Shown piece after piece: positions 1 through 6,172 of a stretch of 10,786 nucleotides of DNA; positions within the stretch are counted from its first letter, which is position 1; each line of letters begins with the position of its first letter. The notes beneath the pieces were generated by a model. That model was not told the origin of the DNA and did no database searches. It saw only the letters and a program-made list of their open reading frames with translations. The stretch is from assembly GCA_030691865.1 (NCBI GenBank), contig JAUYDL010000057.1:1-10786 (forward strand), given 5' to 3'. The translations under genes and the position numbers were made by a program. The DNA is from Candidatus Omnitrophota bacterium. Its GTDB lineage: Bacteria; Omnitrophota; Gorgyraeia; Gygaellales; Profunditerraquicolaceae.

Positions 1-803
1 TTTTGTTGCGCCGCGGTAAGTTGGAAAGATAAGCCGGAAATAAAATCATCAATTAACTTACCTTCAACAACGTGCCTGCTTCCAATTTTCTCTTTACGGC
101 GCAGCTTTCTTAAAACCAGCGGCAGTTGAAAAAACAAAAATTCTTCAAAACTTAAACGCGTATGCGCCTGCACCCGCAAAGATAGGTCTTGCGGAAAATG
201 GATATTTAATAAACTTTGCGCCAGATTAAGCAAGTTATGGCGGCTGCGTAAATCAAACGGCAACGGATCATTAATTTTAGGCAAGAATTCATCCAGGGCA
301 TTCTTAATCAAGCGCCGTAGACTGCGCTGACTGAATCCTGACGGCAAAGTATAAATCGGAACGATCCTGCCCACATTCAAAGAATCATCGTCTTGATTAT
401 CCAGAAATTCAAATTCCGGATTACTCATCTGCAACTTATTCTTATAACGCTGGACTTTCCCATAAAGAATGACCGCGGCATCCACTTTTAAATATTCCTT
501 AAGATACGGCTGATTAAACCAGATACAAAATATCTTACCCGTACTATCCCCAACTGCTGCTTCCGTGATACTAAATGCGCGCCTGCGCCAGGAGTTGCGC
601 TGGCCTCCGGCTAAAATTTGAGCTTTGATAGTATAAATCTGGCCTTCTTTAAGCTCAGAGATGTTGGCAAAATTCCTACGGTCTTCATAGCGGCGTGGAA
701 AATAATATAACAGCTCCTCAATGGTATGCACGCCTCTGGCCGTAAAACTTTTTGCGCGCTTTGGCCCGATACCTTTAAGATATTGGATAGATGTAGTTTG
801 CAT
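1..803 (-). CDS. recG: ATP-dependent DNA helicase RecG, N-terminal part (runs off left edge)
   Basis: RecG is a superfamily 2 helicase that remodels stalled replication forks and Holliday junctions. Reading the minus strand from the ATG at 803 gives 267 uninterrupted codons to the window edge. The protein opens with YLKGIGPKRAKSF, the helix-hairpin-helix-like N-terminus of the family. It continues with LLYYFPRRYEDRR and the OB-fold wedge domain (about residues 55-160, including GKVQRYKNKLQMSNPEFE). It then passes through the helical linker to FQLTAAQQ (residues 260-267), which matches the Q-motif just before the helicase Walker A. The motor domains are outside the window. No Shine-Dalgarno sequence precedes the start; a TATAAT at 813-818 lies only 9 nt upstream, so a leaderless mRNA is possible. 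Identification rests on the whole N-terminal pattern and is strong. Confidence 0.93.
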   Translation of the reverse strand, partial: MQTTSIQYLKGIGPKRAKSFTARGVHTIEELLYYFPRRYEDRRNFANISELKEGQIYTIKAQILAGGQRNSWRRRAFSITEAAVGDSTGKIFCIWFNQPYLKEYLKVDAAVILYGKVQRYKNKLQMSNPEFEFLDNQDDDSLNVGRIVPIYTLPSGFSQRSLRRLIKNALDEFLPKINDPLPFDLRSRHNLLNLAQSLLNIHFPQDLSLRVQAHTRLSFEEFLFFQLPLVLRKLRRKEKIGSRHVVEGKLIDDFISGLSFQLTAAQQ

Positions 804-812
804 AACAGAATT

Positions 813-818
813 ATTATA
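813..818 (-). promoter_or_regulatory. Candidate -10 box just upstream of recG
   Basis: A perfect TATAAT on the minus strand ends 9 nt before the recG ATG. The hexamer 16-17 nt further upstream does not resemble TTGACA. If used, transcription would begin at or within a few bases of the start codon, giving a nearly leaderless transcript, which fits the missing Shine-Dalgarno. AT-rich sequence can produce this hexamer by chance. Confidence 0.4.
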
Positions 819-863
819 CTATAAAAAACCAAAAGAAGGCTTGGTGTTTTTTCTAGGGGAACT

Positions 864-891
864 TGAAATTTAAATATTTATATGGCATACT
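864..891 (+). promoter_or_regulatory. Candidate sigma70 promoter for a plus-strand small RNA
   Basis: TTGAAA (864-869), 16 nt spacer, CATACT (886-891) on the plus strand. It lies about 85 nt before an intrinsic terminator on the same strand with no convincing ORF between, so it would make a short non-coding transcript. The -10 matches consensus at only 4 of 6 positions. Confidence 0.35.
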
Positions 892-897
892 TTTAAT

Positions 898-1000
898 GTA
901 AGTGAAAGGTAGATCACACAACAAGGAGGCTAAAGACGATAGCGAAAGCTATTAGGCCTATCACCTACAAGAAAACCCCGGTAACTTTCGGGGCTTTTTT
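898..1000 (+). ncRNA. Putative small structured RNA ending in an intrinsic terminator
   Basis: I do not recognise the family. The stretch contains a hairpin ATAGC-GAAA-GCTAT (939-952, GNRA tetraloop) closed outside by AGGC (927-930) with GCCT (956-959) and AGGT (907-910) with ACCT (963-966). It ends in a plus-strand terminator at 976-1000. A perfect AAGGAGG (923-929) lies on the 5' side of the structure, but no start codon follows at a usable distance, so it does not look like a leader-peptide site. The nested stems, tetraloop and promoter-to-terminator size of about 100 nt suggest an sRNA or an orphan riboswitch-like element. I compared it from memory with c-di-GMP-I, THF, preQ1, fluoride and glycine riboswitches and saw no match. 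Confidence 0.4.
976..1000 (+). terminator. Rho-independent terminator, plus strand
   Basis: CCCCG (976-980), loop of 8 nt, CGGGG (989-993), followed by CTTTTTT (994-1000). The minus strand has no U-tract after the stem, so the terminator is directional and implies a plus-strand transcript in a region where all proteins are on the other strand. Confidence 0.75.
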
Positions 1001-1008
1001 GTTAATGA

Positions 1009-1065
1009 GCGGATAACTTACGGAGTCCGGAGGACGACGTAAGTTATAGGCTGAAAGCCGTCCGC
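1009..1065. repeat. Three-way-junction palindromic element
   Basis: Outer stem GCGG (1009-1012) with CCGC (1062-1065). It encloses a perfect 10-bp arm, ATAACTTACG (1013-1022) with CGTAAGTTAT (1038-1047), which carries an inner GTCC-GGA-GGAC. A small GGC-TGAAA-GCC arm follows. There is no T-tract on either side, so it is not a terminator. It may be a REP-type mobile palindrome or part of a structured RNA. Confidence 0.6.
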
Positions 1066-1071
1066 GAATTA

Positions 1072-1098
1072 ATACTTGACCGCGTAGCGGTCAAGTAT
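1072..1098. repeat. Perfect 12-bp inverted repeat with 3-nt loop
   Basis: ATACTTGACCGC (1072-1083), loop GTA, GCGGTCAAGTAT (1087-1098). It lacks a T-run on either strand, so it resembles a REP-like palindrome rather than a terminator. The tail of the repeat (AGTATCTTTCC, 1094-1104) recurs as an 11-nt direct repeat at 1130-1140. Confidence 0.65.
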
Positions 1099-1148
1099 CT
1101 TTCCCTATAATATTCGAGTGATTAGGCACAGTATCTTTCCGAAAATAA

Positions 1149-1499
1149 CTACGCCTGTTTAAAACCCCCAAAACCGAGTATTTTCCTCTCTTTTAGCCTA
1201 GGCGGCTCCATTAGCTGACGGATCGCTTCAAAAATGTTCTGTATTGCTTCATCGTGCTTGCCGATTCTTCGTTCCAGCTCCTCTAATTTATGTATTAACC
1301 CCTTGTGCGCTGATAGAATCTTACGCAGCTTCACAAATGCCCGCATAATGGCGATGTTCACATGTATAGCCTTTTTGCTGCGTAAAACGCTTGAGAGCAT
1401 TGCCACCCCTTGTTCGGTAAAAGCGTAAACGTTAGGAGCGTGTTTTAGTTTAGGACCTATCACAAATTGTGATAGGTTCAGAATTTCTTCCCACCTCAA
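1149..1499 (-). pseudogene. Truncated ORF6N/KilA-N-type domain protein relic
   Basis: The 116-residue frame (first possible start a TTG at 1499) contains YAFTEQGVAMLSSVLRSK and VNIAIMRAFVKLRKIL. These are the diagnostic C-terminal half of the ORF6N domain found in phage antirepressor-like and mobile-element DNA-binding proteins. A coiled-coil-like LEELERRIGKHDEAIQNIF segment follows, then the usual short basic tail (PPRLKERKILGFG). The N-terminal half of the domain, normally around the ALYGVETKALNQAV region, is absent. In its place, immediately upstream, is an intrinsic terminator (1501-1528), and the frame closes at a stop at 1521-1523. With no Shine-Dalgarno and a terminator in front, I judge it a degraded remnant. 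Translation from an unusual start cannot be excluded. Confidence 0.7.
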
Positions 1500-1500
1500 T

Positions 1501-1528
1501 AAAAAGCCCCCGACAAAACGTCAGGGCT
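1501..1528 (-). terminator. Rho-independent terminator, minus strand
   Basis: On the minus strand AGCCC and GAC (1528-1520 side) pair with GTC and GGGCT around a short AT-rich loop, followed by a run of T (1505-1501). It sits downstream of dusB and directly before the ORF6N remnant. Confidence 0.7.
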
Positions 1529-1572
1529 GATTTATCATATTGCAAAAACTGCCGAAATTTCTAGAGGAGGCA

Positions 1573-1595
1573 AAAATTGGAAACGGTCCAATTTT
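1573..1595. repeat. REP-like palindrome, probable dusB terminator
   Basis: Perfect 9-bp stem AAAATTGGA (1573-1581) and TCCAATTTT (1587-1595) around AACGG. Read on the minus strand it ends in TTTTT, 31 nt after the dusB stop, so it can serve as its terminator. Its core GGACCGTTTCC resembles the GGGACCGTTTC core near 10375, suggesting one repeat family. Confidence 0.55.
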
Positions 1596-1625
1596 ACAGT
1601 ATTTTAATATTAGAGACAGCTGTTC

Positions 1626-2588
1626 CTATTTTCCAAACGCCCCTTGAATAATCTTTTCAACCTCCAGGCGGGTTCTGGCGCGCGAGGATCTCTCCCTTAG
1701 CCGGCGAACCTTGCGCAATCCTTTAGTATACCAAATATAAAATTTCCGAAAGATGATTACTCCGTTTCTCTCGCCATAAAAATCAATACAAGCATCTAAA
1801 TGTTCCAACATAATTTTAGCAATATCCTCTTCTTTAGGCCGATTAACAATCTTACCGCTCTTTAAATATTCCTTAATCTCCTTAAATATCCAGGGGTTAC
1901 CTAAAGATCCCCGCGCAACTACCAGGCCATCGCAACCAGTTTCATCAAACATCTTCCTGGCTAATGAACCGGAAAAAACATCCCCGCTGGAAATCAAAGG
2001 GATATCCAAAACTTTCTTAACTTCTCTAATTATATTATAGTCCACCTGACCGCTGTAGCCTTGAGTTTTAGTCCGGCCATGAAGAAACAGGGCATTTACC
2101 CCGCAATCCTGGGCAATCAAGGCAATCTCCCTGGCATTAACTGAGTCTTTATCCCATCCCGCGCGAATCTTTACGCTTACGGGAAGCCAGGCATGTTTGA
2201 CGATTAATTTCAATATCTTGGCAAATTTTTTTGGATCTTGTAATAAGCTTGCACCCTCACCTCTACGCACCACTTTTTTTGCCGGACAAGCGGCATTAAA
2301 ATCCAAAAGATCAAATTCATAACCCCTTAAAACCCCTAAGGACTTTAAAATATACTGCTCTTCGCATCCTAATATTTGAACCCCCAAAGGTTTATCTTTA
2401 GCCAAACTAGAAAGCATCTGCTTAGTCCTTCTGCTTTTATGGCTAATTGAACGGCAATTAATCATCTCCACAAAAGCCAACTCTGCGCCGAATCTACGGC
2501 AGAGCATACGAAATGGCAAATCCGTAATTCCAGCCATGGGGGAGAGAATTAGATTTGATTTAAGTTTTAATTTACCGATTTTTAACAT
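1626..2588 (-). CDS. dusB: tRNA-dihydrouridine synthase, DusB type
   Basis: FMN-dependent enzyme that reduces specific uridines in the tRNA D-loop to dihydrouridine using NADPH. The 320-aa length is normal. Visible landmarks are the N-terminal LILSPMAGITDLPFR, then LGVQILG, and FNAACPAKKVVRRGEGASLL with the catalytic Cys in the position of the usual NxGCP. They continue with VSVKIRAGWD, LFLHGRTKTQGYSG, LISSGDVFSG (FMN phosphate region) and VVARGSLGNPWIF. A C-terminal helical tRNA-recognition region follows. The start at 2588 has no clear Shine-Dalgarno. The gene follows pgi after a REP-type hairpin, so transcription from pgi is probably reduced and a separate promoter may exist. Assignment to the Dus family is firm; the B subtype comes from overall resemblance. 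Confidence 0.92.
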   Translation of the reverse strand: MLKIGKLKLKSNLILSPMAGITDLPFRMLCRRFGAELAFVEMINCRSISHKSRRTKQMLSSLAKDKPLGVQILGCEEQYILKSLGVLRGYEFDLLDFNAACPAKKVVRRGEGASLLQDPKKFAKILKLIVKHAWLPVSVKIRAGWDKDSVNAREIALIAQDCGVNALFLHGRTKTQGYSGQVDYNIIREVKKVLDIPLISSGDVFSGSLARKMFDETGCDGLVVARGSLGNPWIFKEIKEYLKSGKIVNRPKEEDIAKIMLEHLDACIDFYGERNGVIIFRKFYIWYTKGLRKVRRLRERSSRARTRLEVEKIIQGAFGK

Positions 2589-2602
2589 ATTAACAGAAAC
2601 AA

Positions 2603-2673
2603 GGGGACGGTTCTAGAAAAAAGGGACGGTTCTATTTTCCTTAATTTTCAAGAACAAAAATAGAACCGTCCCC
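2603..2673. repeat. REP-type cluster: two direct and one inverted GGGACGGTTCTA units
   Basis: GGGGACGGTTCTA (2603-2615), a second copy GGGACGGTTCTATTTT (2623-2638), and its exact inverse AAAATAGAACCGTCCC (2657-2672). The last two form a 16-bp stem. T-runs flank the stem on both strands (minus-strand TTTTTT after the repeat; plus-strand T8 at 2674), so it can act as a bidirectional terminator between pgi and dusB. Such palindromes are typical of REP elements moved by RAYT transposases; no such transposase is in the window. Confidence 0.75.
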
Positions 2674-2680
2674 TTTTTTT

Positions 2681-4147
2681 TCAAAGTATATATTCAGGAT
2701 TTTTAATTAGGGGCTTATTCTTTATCTCTTCGGCAATTGCCTGCGGAATTCCAGGCTTACCTAATTTGTAGTACATGTAATTCTTATAACCTTCCACTCC
2801 CGGTTGATCAAAAGCATTCACATTTAATAATTCGCCCTCAAAAGCTGTAGCCATCTGAAAGAAAAAAAGCAATGCTCCCCAGTTATACGCAGATACCTGG
2901 GGAATAATAATCGTGCAATTGGGACGGTTTTGGCTGACCAAAGCCCATTCTGTGGCTTCTTGAGCCAACTGCATAAGCTGGCAAAAACTTTTCCCGGAAA
3001 GTAAATCTCCCTTACCCGGTATTTTTAAATCAGTTTTAAATTTTTCTACCCGGATAAAAGTAACTACTTTATTATTCTCTCCCTCAACATTATTTTGCTG
3101 GATAGAGTGTAAATCATTGGTTCCGGCAGCGGAAATCGGCGTCCTGCCCCGGTTAAATAAATCCTCATGATTAGACAGCCAATTTTCCACCCCATCTTTG
3201 TCTACCTGGATTTTACGGTGATATTTCTTGCCCAGGCTCTCGGCTAAAAGCTGCACATACCAATCCGCGGTAGATTTAAGGGTCTGGGAAAACGGCATTA
3301 ATATTGCCAGTGATTTTGCCTTCTTCTGATAAAGAATAAAGTGCAATAAAGCATACAGATAAGCAGGATTTTTTAAAATATCCTCATCACTACATCTGGT
3401 AAACATCTCCTTAGCACCCAGAAATAACTTGCGGATATCTACGCCCACAATTGCCAAGTGCATCAGGCCCATATTAAACTCCGAGAACCTGCCGCCAACG
3501 CCTTTTAAAAGTGGTAGAGATCGGAAGCTTAAAACATCTTTGCTTTGTTCAGCCTGAACTCTTTTGCGCAAAGACCCGGACTCCGGGTCAGTAATGGCTA
3601 AAATTTGCCTTCCATATTTAGTCCCCGCTACCTTTTTAAGCCAGGCCTCCACCAAAATAAATGCCGCCTTAGTCTCGGTAGTTTCTCCGGACTTAGAAAT
3701 TACAATTACAAATGTTTTTTTAGGGTTAAGATTTTTCAATAAAACCATTAAAGTATCCGGATCCAGATTATTGCCTTCAAAATAAATACGCGGTGACTTC
3801 TTCCTTAAAGATTTAAACTCATTATAATAAGGCGCACACAGCGCATCCTGGGCAGCTTTTAAGCCCAGATATGAGCCACCAATCCCTAAGAAAAGGACAT
3901 TTTCATATTTCTTAGCAATCTGGCGGGCGATTCTCTGAATTCCGGCGATATCTTCTTCTTTTTGCTGAGGCAACTTTGCCCATTCCAAATTTAATTTGAC
4001 CCTTGCTCCGGGATCGGCAATAATCTTCTTTAAATGCACGGCTGCCTTCTGCGCTTGCGGCAAAATTTCATTAATATCATGTTGGCTTACACCATGGTCT
4101 TTCACGCTGAAATCGAACATATTGTTAAAATCGAACCTTAAGCTCAT
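2681..4147 (-). CDS. pgi: Glucose-6-phosphate isomerase
   Basis: Interconverts glucose 6-phosphate and fructose 6-phosphate in glycolysis and gluconeogenesis. The 488-aa product shows the SIS-fold phosphate site FLGIGGSYLGLKAAQDAL, then VISKSGETTETKAAF, GVGGRFSEFNMGLMHLAIVG and TDLHSIQQNNVEGENN. The C-terminal signature NAFDQPGVEGYKNYMYYKLG is also present, along with the catalytic-Glu region YVQLLAESLGKKYH. I chose the ATG at 4147 (MSLRFDFNNMF) because AAGGAG (4154-4159) sits 6 nt upstream; an in-frame start at 4180 would add 11 residues and put the ribosome site inside the gene. It lies 46 nt after the DAHP synthase stop, with a palindrome in the gap, and is probably co-transcribed. Confidence 0.95.
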   Translation of the reverse strand: MSLRFDFNNMFDFSVKDHGVSQHDINEILPQAQKAAVHLKKIIADPGARVKLNLEWAKLPQQKEEDIAGIQRIARQIAKKYENVLFLGIGGSYLGLKAAQDALCAPYYNEFKSLRKKSPRIYFEGNNLDPDTLMVLLKNLNPKKTFVIVISKSGETTETKAAFILVEAWLKKVAGTKYGRQILAITDPESGSLRKRVQAEQSKDVLSFRSLPLLKGVGGRFSEFNMGLMHLAIVGVDIRKLFLGAKEMFTRCSDEDILKNPAYLYALLHFILYQKKAKSLAILMPFSQTLKSTADWYVQLLAESLGKKYHRKIQVDKDGVENWLSNHEDLFNRGRTPISAAGTNDLHSIQQNNVEGENNKVVTFIRVEKFKTDLKIPGKGDLLSGKSFCQLMQLAQEATEWALVSQNRPNCTIIIPQVSAYNWGALLFFFQMATAFEGELLNVNAFDQPGVEGYKNYMYYKLGKPGIPQAIAEEIKNKPLIKNPEYIL

Positions 4148-4159
4148 ATACGTCTCCTT

Positions 4160-4182
4160 ACTTGCTCGCTTCGCTCGCAAGT
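4160..4182 (-). repeat. Small palindrome in the DAHP synthase-pgi gap
   Basis: ACTTGC (4160-4165 on the other strand) pairs with GCAAGT (4177-4182) around a GAGCGAAGCGA-type centre. It abuts the pgi Shine-Dalgarno sequence (4154-4159). A folded mRNA here could stabilise an mRNA end or modulate pgi translation. GCGAGCGAAGCGAGC-type palindromes are often dispersed repeats. Confidence 0.5.
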
Positions 4183-4193
4183 GTTTCGCTAAA

Positions 4194-5237
4194 TCAAACC
4201 TTAAAGGTGCTCAACTTATCCGCCAGTTTCAAGATTAACAGTTTAGTATCCGGCCACCCCAAACAAGGATCCGTAATTGACTGGCCAAACACTTTGCCGC
4301 CAGGCTCCTGCCTGCCCTCTTTTAAATAACTTTCCACCATCAACCCTTTAACCATCTTTTTTAAATCCTTAGATTTGGCTAAGCTCTGCATGACCTCCTC
4401 AGCGATCCTGGGCTGCTCCTGAAAATTTTTATCAGAATTTGCATGATTAGTATCCACAATAATTGCCGGATTAGCCAGGTTACGTTTTAAATAAAGCTGG
4501 GTAAATCGCATTAAATCTTCGTAATGATAATTAGGAATACTTTGGCCATGATGATTAATTGCCCCGCGCAGAATACAGTGGCTCAGGCGATTGCCTTGGG
4601 TTTTAACCTCCCAGCCATTATAAATAAAAGTGTGCTGAACCTGCGCCGCCTGCACGGAATTCAACAAAACATTCAAATCACCGCTGGTAGGATTTTTCAT
4701 GCCCACCGGAATATCCAAACCGCTCACCGTTAAGCGATGCTCTTGGTTTTCCACGGAACGGGCGCCAATAGTTACGTAACTTAAAATATCCTCTAGATAC
4801 GGATAATTTCCCGGATAAAGCATCTCATCGGCAGCAGTTAATCCGGATTCACTTAATACCCTGACATGCATCCGCCGGATCGCCTTAATTCCTTGAGCGA
4901 TGTTCGGGCCTTCGGAGGCTTTAGGCTGGGTCAACATGCCTTTATACCCCTGGCCGGTGGTCCGCGGCTTATTCGTATAAATGCGCGGAATCAAAATTAA
5001 CCTGTCTTTAACTTTATTCTGCAAACGCGCCAGGCGCGATACATATTCACAAAGCGCATCTTCATCATCAGCCGAACATGGCCCAATAATCAAAAGCAGC
5101 CTGTGATCTTTGCCTTTTAAAACATTTAAAATATCCTTGTCCCGGGCTACTTTTATCTTGATCAATTTTGCCGACATCGGCATCTGTTGGGTGATCTGAG
5201 CTGGGGTGGGAATTTTCTGCAAATATGTAAAACTCAT
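4194..5237 (-). CDS. aroG: 3-deoxy-7-phosphoheptulonate (DAHP) synthase, class I AroF/G/H type
   Basis: First step of the shikimate pathway: condenses phosphoenolpyruvate and erythrose 4-phosphate. The 347 residues match the usual 350. Motifs seen in order: LIIGPCSADDEDAL, RIYTNKPRTTGQGYKGML (the KPRTT phosphate site), SGLTAADEMLYP, and GARSVENQEHRLTVSGLD followed by PVGMKNPTSGD. Then come HCILRG, VDTNHANSDKNF (metal ligand His) and MVESYLKEGRQ, ending SITDPCLGWPDT. I chose the ATG at 5237, 2 nt after the upstream stop, because alignment to AroG begins there; it has no strong ribosome site, so translational coupling is likely. The N-terminal extension present in AroG-type enzymes suggests allosteric control by an aromatic amino acid, but which one cannot be read. 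The aroF/G/H letter is not resolvable. Confidence 0.93.
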   Translation of the reverse strand: MSFTYLQKIPTPAQITQQMPMSAKLIKIKVARDKDILNVLKGKDHRLLLIIGPCSADDEDALCEYVSRLARLQNKVKDRLILIPRIYTNKPRTTGQGYKGMLTQPKASEGPNIAQGIKAIRRMHVRVLSESGLTAADEMLYPGNYPYLEDILSYVTIGARSVENQEHRLTVSGLDIPVGMKNPTSGDLNVLLNSVQAAQVQHTFIYNGWEVKTQGNRLSHCILRGAINHHGQSIPNYHYEDLMRFTQLYLKRNLANPAIIVDTNHANSDKNFQEQPRIAEEVMQSLAKSKDLKKMVKGLMVESYLKEGRQEPGGKVFGQSITDPCLGWPDTKLLILKLADKLSTFKV

Positions 5238-5239
5238 AA

Positions 5240-5563
5240 TTATTTTTGGATAATTTTTACTGTGGTGCGCTGGCCATCTTTCCAGGGCCAAAGCATAGCT
5301 AAAATACTATCTGCACCCAAATCTTTATAATACAATGTCTGGCCGGGCATCAGTCCGCCGAACCCATCTACTGCCTGGCGTATTTTATGCGCCAGCCTGT
5401 TTTTCGAAGGATAAACCGGATCCCCCAATAAACTCTTCAATTGCCCGTTAAGTTTATCCAGCTCCTGCTGAATAATAACCCCCTCAAAAAAATTATCACA
5501 ATCAGTACGCAAAGTTTCAAAACTAAACAACTTCATGTCTTTTCTAATCACGCTAAAATCCAC
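5240..5563 (-). CDS. Uncharacterised 107-aa protein, first gene of the DAHP synthase operon
   Basis: I do not recognise this family. The frame is open from 5617, but the only good ribosome site, AAGGAG at 5569-5574, is 5 nt before an in-frame GTG at 5563; the next start is an ATG at 5536. The product has no membrane segment or signal peptide. It is mixed alpha/beta in character, with FEGVIIQQELDKLNGQLKSL in the first half and VDGFGGLMPGQTLYYKDLGA near the C-terminus, ending in a basic TTVKIIQK. Its stop is 2 nt before the DAHP synthase ATG, so the two are almost certainly translated from one mRNA. That suggests a role tied to aromatic amino acid synthesis, such as a regulatory partner. I see no chorismate mutase or ACT motif in it. 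Confidence 0.7.
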   Translation of the reverse strand: MDFSVIRKDMKLFSFETLRTDCDNFFEGVIIQQELDKLNGQLKSLLGDPVYPSKNRLAHKIRQAVDGFGGLMPGQTLYYKDLGADSILAMLWPWKDGQRTTVKIIQK

Positions 5564-5572
5564 ATCTTCTCC

Positions 5573-5633
5573 TTGTGTACAGACACAACATGCGCCACAA
5601 GGCGCATACCTGCGCAATACAAGTTAGCGCAGG
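5573..5633 (-). promoter_or_regulatory. Triple-hairpin 5' leader of the DAHP synthase operon
   Basis: Three adjacent perfect hairpins in transcript order. CCTGCGC pairs with GCGCAGG (5633-5609, 7 bp). ATGCGCC-TTGT-GGCGCAT follows (5607-5590, 7 bp, 4-nt loop). TTGTGT-CTGT-ACACAA is third (5588-5573, 6 bp, 4-nt loop). The last stem includes the AA of the AAGGAG ribosome site, so folding would partly mask it. There is no T-run, so any control would act on translation or RNA stability rather than intrinsic termination. The leader is almost wholly consumed by these stems. Confidence 0.6.
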
Positions 5634-5646
5634 GTGCCTGTTTAAT

Positions 5647-5655
5647 ATTATAGCA
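5647..5655 (-). promoter_or_regulatory. Extended -10 promoter for the DAHP synthase operon
   Basis: TGCTATAAT on the minus strand is a perfect extended -10 (TGnTATAAT). The -35 region is weak (GTTTAA at 17 nt), as is common for extended -10 promoters. It predicts a start near 5640 and a leader of about 77 nt. Confidence 0.6.
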
Positions 5656-5686
5656 TGCTTAAAAAATATTTAAACCTTTTTGAAAA

Positions 5687-6124
5687 TTAACTAATCCTTA
5701 ACAAATTAAGTCCGGTTTTTGGGTCAATATCTTTACTTGCCTTTACGCCTGTTAGTTCCAAAATCACTGCCTCAATAACTAAAAATACTTTTGATTTACC
5801 GCGCAGGCAACCGGTTAAAACCTTTTTCTTCTTACCCATACTCGTGTGCAGATGAATCTGCGGCCCTTTAGAATTTGTAAAAATCGTGCCGATTCCCATA
5901 ACCTCCCAGCCATCTTTAAAAACCACTTTATTCGGCTCTGGCGGGATAACCGGTTTCTTGGGCCCGGTGACTAAATACCCCTTCTTAAGCGCGCCGATAA
6001 AAATTACGGTGGCGGCTTTAATTTGCTCTTGCTTAGCCAGGCCGCTTAAGTTGTCGATTAAAATATCATCATCTTGGAATTTTGCCAGAAAAACTCTACC
6101 AATTGTCCCTTTAGTGTATTTCAT
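5687..6124 (-). CDS. PPC/DUF296 domain protein (predicted DNA-binding)
   Basis: A single-domain protein of 145 aa. FLAKFQDDDILIDNLSGLAK followed by TVIFIGALKKGYLV is the characteristic opening of the PPC domain, also found in plant AT-hook (AHL) proteins. The conserved HLHTSMGKKKKVLTGCL segment (HxH...G) marks the probable metal and trimerisation site. VFLVIEAVILELTGVKASKD ends the fold. Bacterial members form trimers and are called DNA-binding largely by homology; their ligand is unknown. The ATG at 6124 has no good ribosome site. The gene is followed by the DAHP synthase operon promoter and preceded by a 48-nt AT-rich gap. Confidence 0.88.
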   Translation of the reverse strand: MKYTKGTIGRVFLAKFQDDDILIDNLSGLAKQEQIKAATVIFIGALKKGYLVTGPKKPVIPPEPNKVVFKDGWEVMGIGTIFTNSKGPQIHLHTSMGKKKKVLTGCLRGKSKVFLVIEAVILELTGVKASKDIDPKTGLNLLRIS

Positions 6125-6172
6125 ATCTGATCAAACTCGATTTTAAATTACCGGTTTAAAAAATTTAAATTT

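Noticed and set aside
898..1000. c-di-GMP-I or other known riboswitch
   Set aside because: The GAAA tetraloop hairpin recalls one, but the conserved GGACGCAAAG-type core is absent and no gene follows on the plus strand.
1577..1650. Short plus-strand ORF from a TTG after AGAGGAGG (1564-1571)
   Set aside because: Only about 24 codons, it begins inside a REP-like palindrome and runs antisense into dusB; likely chance.
5590..5617. Upstream in-frame ATG (5617) as start of the 107-aa gene
   Set aside because: It would make the three leader hairpins coding, giving a cysteine-rich N-terminus, and it lacks a ribosome site; the GTG at 5563 has one at proper spacing.
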